NCBI GenBank assembly: GCA_020080175.1
Contig: JAGHQL010000044.1
Coordinates: 1-64,000, forward strand
Direction: 5' to 3'
DNA: 64,000 bases
Source of the DNA: Glutinoglossum americanum
Lineage: Eukaryota > Ascomycota > Geoglossomycetes > Geoglossales > Geoglossaceae
This document shows, in pieces, positions 58,908-64,000 of this stretch (positions within the stretch are counted from its first letter, which is position 1; every line of letters begins with the position of its first letter). Below the pieces are notes generated by a model that saw only the letters and a program-made list of their open reading frames with translations, was not told the origin of the DNA and ran no database searches. The position numbers were made by a program, and so were the translations under genes.

Positions 58908-59656
58908 GATGGGATAGACCTTGCGTTAAGGTTGTATTGATTGGCGAGAAGGAGGGGCCTCAGGGCGTTGCTAGATCTATGAGGTTCGCAAAATAATGAT
59001 AGGTGAAAATAATTGGGCCCAGGAAGCTACAGCATTTTTCCTAAACAACGTAGAATAACGATAGGAGGAGATATCGGGCCACAAAATAACTGGGCACGGT
59101 ACCTGGGGCTAAGATAGGAAACCATAGGATAAAATGGAGAGCCCCAGGAAGTACAGGCACATCTGAAACCAAGAAGTATAACGATAGGAGGAGACGTCTG
59201 GCCCCACGAACCGTGGGAGCTGATGTGGAAACCAACTATTTGTGTGCATGAAACGGGTGGGTTAGACTGATTCGCCGTGGGGACTGGCCCCAGGAACTGT
59301 GCACCACCATCTAGGGAAGAGCCTCAGTGGGGCCGCCAATAGGACCGCGGTCGGCTGCGGTCGCCCACCACAACAGAGGAAGTTAAAAGCTGCCCGCCGC
59401 TTCCATTCTTCTCTTTCCTCCACCGCGAGGGTTTGCCATCTGCTACGGTGCGAATCGCACCCGACCGGATAGACGGAGTCACTCATCCCTTCTATTCTGC
59501 CTGTATTCAGCATATCGCGTGTTTTGGTGGGGCAGCGAGCCCAAGGCTGCGCTTGCAGTTCGAGTAGGAACTCTCTAGGGCTGCGTCTTAGCGGGTGACT
59601 GGGCTCCTCCCCGGCTCCGTAATGTTTTTCACGCCCTTGCTGACTTTTAATTCGCG
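58908..59656. other. Intergenic region with diverged tandem repeat
   Basis: About 750 bp between divergent genes. It contains a roughly 122-bp imperfect tandem repeat (58992-59300, listed separately). A minus-strand ATG frame at 59262-59513 has no protein-like features. Confidence 0.4.
58992..59300. repeat. Imperfect tandem repeat, period about 122 bp
   Basis: The word AACGATAGGAGGAGA occurs at 59058 and again at 59180, 122 bp apart, with a weaker copy near 58996. A second word, GCCCAGGAAG with a following TACAG, occurs near 59017 and again at about 59142, with a third GCCCCAGGAA at 59287. The two words keep the same order and spacing, so this is about two to three diverged copies of one unit. 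No coding role is seen. Confidence 0.55.
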
Positions 59657-60759
59657 ATGATAGCTCTTCTTTCGTTCAAATCGCAGTTGACGAGGTCGCG
59701 CGGAGACACATTGTCTTCGCGCCCACGTCATCCCTGCCGAAAACGATGATCATCACATAACGCATAGTGGTCCCGGCCCGTTGCAAGGATGTGATACCTT
59801 CCGAACGATTATTGACTCTGAGCCCGACAACTCTGTCCACTTGTCGAAGCGGCCTCGGACCTCGACGGGTGAAGATTCTTCCTTTACTGCAAGCCGTTTT
59901 TCGGAGGTACAGTGCTTGGGAGATAACTCTTTTTTTGATTCGGCATGGGAAGAGTGGCATATTGCAACATCCACCCTGTGTTCAAGCATCAGTCCTGATG
60001 TCATACAGCCAGGGTGCGATGATCCAGTAAGCCATGAGCCTATACCTGAAAAGAAGGGGGTTGGATTCCTCGACTTACCTCTCGAACATGCTGCGAGAGT
60101 AAGGCTAGATCCCACCGCCGACGCTAATCCCGCGAGTGACTGGGACTTTAACTTCAGTAATCAGTCTTCCTTAAGTGACGAAATATGCATGGCAACCAAT
60201 CCAACACCACCCAATGACACAGTCTTTGATTTGAAACACCATGACTTCTTCCCGATCGACCACTATGGGTTGCCGTCATCGCAGCGGCTATCTCCTTCAA
60301 ATCCTAGCCCTATTCCGCAATCCAATGGTCGAGATACGTCCAACCTATCGCCAGTGGCTAATGCGTCACGGGACGAGCCCCTGTCAACAACTCCTGAACC
60401 ATCTCAACTGCCTTTGTATCGTTTACAACTTCTCACATGTCGCAAATGCTCGCAAGGCTTTGCTGACCGAATTCAGCTAGAGTAAGGGCGCTCCCTTTAA
60501 TACAAAGCAATCACGATAAATTTACTGATTGAGCTACAGCCGGCATTTGAGAAAGCACAAAGAAGTCACCTGCGATGTTCAGGATTGTGGAGATATCTTG
60601 GGGGACCCAAGGTCCCTTAGTCGCCACAAGCGTACCGTTCACAAAGATTTATTCCCAAGCCTGGAACTCGTTTGCGAGTGCGGATACGAGACGATTAGGA
60701 AGGACCACTATAAGCGTCACGTCGGGACTTGTCATGGTGGGAGAAAGAGGAAGAGGTGA
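59657..60759 (+). CDS. C2H2 zinc-finger protein
   Basis: The 3' part is firm. A frame open from about 59691 encodes a long Ser/Pro/Asp-rich acidic region. It then reads L-T-C-R-K-C-S-Q-G-F-A-D-R-I-Q-L-D and, across a 58-nt intron (60482-60539), R-H-L-R-K-H, making a classic C-x2-C-x12-H-x3-H finger. A second finger-like unit C-D-V-Q-D-C...H-K-R-T-V-H and a third C-E-C...H-Y-K-R-H follow, and the gene ends in the basic G-R-K-R-K-R. This layout suggests a DNA-binding regulator with an N-terminal activation-like region. The 5' end is uncertain: no ATG lies in the open part before 60189. I propose a short first exon from the ATG at 59657 with a weak donor at 59695, but other starts are possible. 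Confidence 0.72.
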
Positions 60760-61236
60760 TGGGATTCCTTGGGTGTTATCATGCGTTTGCCAGAAATTGA
60801 GGACAAAGTCTGATATCTCGAGAATTGCCTTCGTTAGAAAGTCGACTTCTTCGACTTCCGATTTTCTCGAGGAATTGCGGGGGCGCACGTCGTGGGTGTT
60901 GAGACGCACTGAGACAGGACTTTTCTTAGGGGAAGTGGGCGACCATTGTAGGGGTTGTTAAAGTTACAAACAATGGTCGCCCGTGTATTTTAGAGCGGTG
61001 CTGTTTCAACGCTGGAGTGCCCTTCCGGATGTTACCGAAGTTTGTTTTGTTGTGCTGTTGTAGCAGTACATCGGCGGGAGTGTATGCATCCTTAGTGAGC
61101 GTAGCCGGATTGCCCTTAGGTTTGGATGATCATCGCCTGACCACTGCCGTACCGGGCAGGGTGGAGGAAACGACGTTTTGACGGCTGACGACTTTCCTTT
61201 GTTTTCCTTCATGTTTTACGATAGGACGGCTGCTTT
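60760..61236. other. Intergenic region
   Basis: About 480 bp after the zinc-finger gene. A frame overlapping its 3' end in another phase is a shadow. No gene is recognised. Confidence 0.35.
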
Positions 61237-61485
61237 ATGTTTTTCTATGCGATTGTTTCTCGCATGCTTGCATGCTTTTTAGTTTCTGACCCCCCATACC
61301 CTCCTATTTATTTTACGTGTGGTGACCTCGCGAACGCCGTTAAGGCCAAGCAAGGATCCACAAACAACAGCACCTTTAGTGCCCCTCTATCTTTTATACC
61401 TGGTGACTTCGTGAACGCCGTTAAGGCTAAGCAAGGATCCATAAGGGACAGGGATATCACTTTTGGTGGACTTCTTATCCTCTAG
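61237..61485 (+). CDS. Short ORF with duplicated peptide, possibly secreted
   Basis: An 82-codon frame from an ATG. The N-terminus M-F-F-Y-A-I-V-S-R-M-L-A-C-F-L-V is hydrophobic and could be a signal peptide. The rest holds two near-identical copies of G-D-x-x-N-A-V-K-A-K-Q-G-S, 27 residues apart. The two DNA copies differ mostly by C/T transitions; some are synonymous and some change residues (L-A to F-V). No family is recognised. The frame may be an exon of something larger, or a non-coding tandem duplication that happens to be open. Confidence 0.3.
   Translation: MFFYAIVSRMLACFLVSDPPYPPIYFTCGDLANAVKAKQGSTNNSTFSAPLSFIPGDFVNAVKAKQGSIRDRDITFGGLLIL
61320..61440 (+). repeat. 40-bp direct repeat, two copies 81 bp apart
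   Basis: Copies at 61320-61359 and 61401-61440 match at 37 of 40 positions by eye. Every difference is C in the first copy and T in the second. The 81-bp period keeps the reading frame. Confidence 0.85.
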
Positions 61486-61705
61486 CCCCTACTTCTGGCA
61501 AAGTTCTTCGAGACTAGTTTTCTACCATATCCCGTATTGGAATTGTTATTGAATAGTAGTCATATTGAATTGAGTCAAGTATTGCGCGACATTGAGTGTC
61601 CCAGTCTTGGCATGATGCTAAGACCGCCAAGAGATCCCTAATGGTATCTCCTAACTCTTTAACATTATCCATTAGAGCACCTTCACGATTAATTCCGGCG
61701 GATAG

Positions 61706-62134
61706 TCAGATATAGGACACGCGATCCGATGCGTAACCACCCCATAAGACACACCGAATGTCAATATATGGGTCAGAGTTAAGTGAAAAGTCCTCTTCCA
61801 CAGAATCCACCTTCCTCTGCGCCCTCTTCTTTTTCCGTGACTGACACTGTCTGACCCTGTTACGCTCTATCTGCTGTGGCGTTTTAGGTTTCTTCCCTCT
61901 GCCCCCTTCCTTTTGGTCACTTGTTCCCAAAGCTGTGGTTGTATTTGAATTACTGAATTTGCCTTCCCCATTTCGGAGATTACTCCGCAGTACCGGAGCA
62001 TAATTTCTAGTTGTAAGCGTCGCCGGTTTAGGCACTCCTGGTGGTAGCAGGGCCCGTGCTTCTTTTTTCAGCCGAGGTTGGATCGTTGCTAAGAGGCTGT
62101 CTGTTGTGGTACAGTTGGCGGAAGATTCACCCAT
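61706..62134 (-). CDS. Small basic protein with bZIP-like basic region, no zipper
   Basis: A 142-residue ATG-initiated frame. The N-terminal 80 residues are Ser/Thr/Pro-rich. At about residues 90-108 lies R-N-R-V-R-Q-C-Q-S-R-K-K-K-R, which keeps the N-x7-R spacing of a bZIP basic region but has Arg in place of the first small residue. No leucine heptads follow; the chain turns acidic and ends after 30 residues. It could be a separate gene, a 3' exon of the gene to its right, or a chance frame. Confidence 0.35.
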   Translation of the reverse strand: MGESSANCTTTDSLLATIQPRLKKEARALLPPGVPKPATLTTRNYAPVLRSNLRNGEGKFSNSNTTTALGTSDQKEGGRGKKPKTPQQIERNRVRQCQSRKKKRAQRKVDSVEEDFSLNSDPYIDIRCVLWGGYASDRVSYI

Positions 62135-62212
62135 ACGGGTGTGAGCTTAGGGTAGTTAGCCATTTAATCGAACGGGGTGGATCGAAGGCTGGTGGCAGGG
62201 AAATCGAGAAAA

Positions 62213-63999
62213 TCAATTACAAGGCTTTGGCAATTCCGGAAACGCCTCATCAAATTCTGGAGTGTTCCTCCTCCCAATAGCGCCGAGCTTGGAGTCCTTG
62301 GATGCCTTAGAAGTCCCTTCCACCTTCTTATCCAACCTGTTGATGACAAACTTCCTTCCGTTCTGATCAAGTGAACATATGAACAGCGGTTTAGCCGCTA
62401 GTTTCTTCAGGTTTCTAACGCGGTATTTGTACAACTTTTGAGGGATACCATGGAGGATGTAGGATTTGGCTTCGTATCTGTCGGGGCTGGGGGAAAGATC
62501 TCCTACAGCATAGACGTCGCCGTGGCTTTCGCTCCGGAGGATGCCCAGCATGCGGAAGGTAGAACCTAGGATCGCGCCGACAAAGTTTTCGTAGGGGATG
62601 CTAAGATTAGAGAAAATGGGTTTTGTTGAGCCTGGTTGGGTGGTTAAAGAATCCGTTGGAATGGGTGGTGTTGGTTTTGAGGCTTCGGAAGAGTGCTTAG
62701 TCCTGTTGAACCACCGTCAGATAGGCTACGAAACTGTGGGGAGAGGGTTAAGCTTGCGTGCCTGTATACATACTCATTGTCTTCCGCATCGCTATCGAAA
62801 TCGTTCCATAATACCTCCTCGGTCAAGTAAGGAGAGGGGGCGGCATCACTGCTGCGAAAGAATTTACGAGACCGAGTATAGGATCTCAACTTGAAACCCA
62901 CATTCCGTCTGAGCGCACCGATGGGAACCTTAGGCAGAAAAGGGTTCCAGCTGATTTGAGCCCGTTGCTCTCTCCCGGCGAAAGAAATCCCCTTGGTCTG
63001 TTGCTTGGTTGCCTTCAAGTATCGACAGCATCTCCATTCTTTGCTACGACCGAAACTTTTTTTCCACGCTACTAGTTTTTTCCGGCCCCAGAGACCTTGG
63101 CCATTCTCCTGGAGACTCGAAAACTCCCCGCTTAGTGGAGAAGAGTGAGACGCCTCTGATTGCGTATAGTGTAGCCTTCGGGTGTGTTTCTCCCGGATGT
63201 ATCTGTGGTACTCAAACTCCTGCCGCGTCCCGTGTGCTTTTGGAGACTTAGATTTCGTGTCTTCAATACAGTGAGATGGCTCCAGACACTGGTTGACAGA
63301 ATAGTTTTCACCCCCGCCTATTTTTATGTTACCGGTGCTGGGCCTAAAGTGCATTTTGGTGTGCTCCGGCAACCCTATTCCGGATGCCCCGGAGACGAAA
63401 ACCATGGCAATAACACCAAATATCCCGCCGAGTGGCGCGGCGTAAGTCATGTCAACAAATGCAGGACAGTTCCGGCCGTCAGATTGTCTGAGATACCCCA
63501 CGAGGCGCGAGGTATATATCTTGGAGAGGCCTCTGAGATGTGGCAGCGGAATCTCCCCAAGAAAGTAATGGGGTTGGTAAAAGGGGCTCGTAAAATCGGC
63601 AATTGATGCATCCGAGATTTCGATCGAGTATAGCGTTGTAAAGCCGGTATACCACGCGATGCGTTTAAATTTTAGGAAGTCTGTCGCGGGCTTTAAGCAG
63701 TAGTCTATCATTGATCGGTGGGCAATGACGGCGCGCTGCACACAGCATTTGTTAGCAGCGATGGATGCGAGGAAGTCCATTGCACAATGCAGCTGAGGTA
63801 CAGGGTCAGCGCGGTCTCCATCTGAGCCGGACGACGGCTTATGCTGAGGGGTAGCAGAGTAGCGGTACTGTGAGCAGTTCGGAGAGCTCTCTCCAGACGG
63901 TTTCCTAAGAAATAATGGTGCGCGTAGCCTAGATGGGCATGCAAACTCGGACCACCTCCTGGAAGGCGACAGGAGTTTTTTACATGTACCGCAAAGCAA
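62213..63999 (-). CDS. Unrecognised protein, 5' end beyond the window
   Basis: A frame open from the right edge to 62774 continues after a 71-nt intron (62703-62773; GTATGT donor, CTGAC branch site, CAACAG acceptor) into 62702-62213. Together they encode at least 571 residues. Features: a hydrophobic stretch near G-G-I-F-G-V-I-A-M-V-F-V (about 63380-63440), a Lys/Arg-rich middle, an acidic patch D-F-D-S-D-A-E-D-N, then an ordered-looking end with G-A-I-L-G-S-T-F-R-M-L-G-I-L-R, G-D-V-Y-A-V-G-D-L and K-P-L-F-I-C-S-L-D. No known family is recognised. An alternative splice near 62215 would replace the last residues. If the real start is the ATG at 63450, the hydrophobic stretch would be a signal peptide. 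Confidence 0.5.
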
Positions 64000-64000
64000 A

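Overview
The window is nuclear DNA of a filamentous ascomycete (Pezizomycotina). The evidence is short spliceosomal introns (mostly 45-75 nt, GT..AG with CTAAC/CTGAC-type branch sites), gene content typical of the group (PAL1, SLS1, NSE3, SPP1, EFR3, BBP, SEC39, TEF1), and about 2.5-3 kb per gene. I could not fix the class. No ribosomal RNA, convincing tRNA, CRISPR array or intact transposon was seen. Exon models below were joined by hand. Where I counted coding lengths, they came to whole codons.

Layout, left to right. 0.4-3.8 kb: vacuolar membrane protease PFF1 (-). 5.1-6.5 kb: TPR protein (+). 8.9-10.7 kb: J-domain protein (+). 12.2-15.3 kb: splicing factor SF3B5 (-), a small coiled-coil protein (+) and the tRNA adenosine deaminase TAD1 (-). 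15.9-19.8 kb: COMPASS PHD subunit SPP1 (+) convergent with a RecA/Rad51-like ATPase (-). 20.2-22.9 kb: mitochondrial SLS1 (+). 23.9-24.8 kb: a low-complexity charged protein (+). 25.5-27.1 kb: a secreted GH32 invertase (-), then about 2.8 kb without a recognisable gene. 29.9-33.9 kb: NT-C2 protein, NSE3 and an ankyrin protein, all (-). 34.3-35.5 kb: RPC11 (+) convergent with MED31 (-). 36.0-37.9 kb: PAL1 (+). 38.3-42.5 kb: an AT-rich block followed by an intact NACHT-ankyrin (NLR-like) gene (+). 43.3-49.4 kb: TEF1 (eEF1A) and EFR3 (+). 50.0-57.2 kb: branchpoint-bridging protein BBP (-), a Ure2-like glutathione transferase (+) and SEC39 (-). 57.7-64 kb: two small unrecognised spliced genes (-), a diverged tandem repeat, a C2H2 zinc-finger gene (+), a short ORF with a repeated peptide, a bZIP-like basic ORF (-), and an unrecognised gene running off the right edge (-).

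Most genes are core housekeeping functions: splicing, transcription, tRNA editing, vesicle tethering, cell polarity, mitochondrial expression and the SMC5/6 complex. They do not form one pathway. The accessory parts are the NLR-like gene with its AT-rich flank, the invertase, and the last 7 kb. The most interesting signals are: four branch-point-like hexamers near the 5' end of an unusually long intron in the gene for the branch-point-binding protein itself; a 465-nt intron in TAD1; GC-AG introns in TEF1 and in the NT-C2 gene; an eEF1A with two extra loop segments; and the NLR-like gene.
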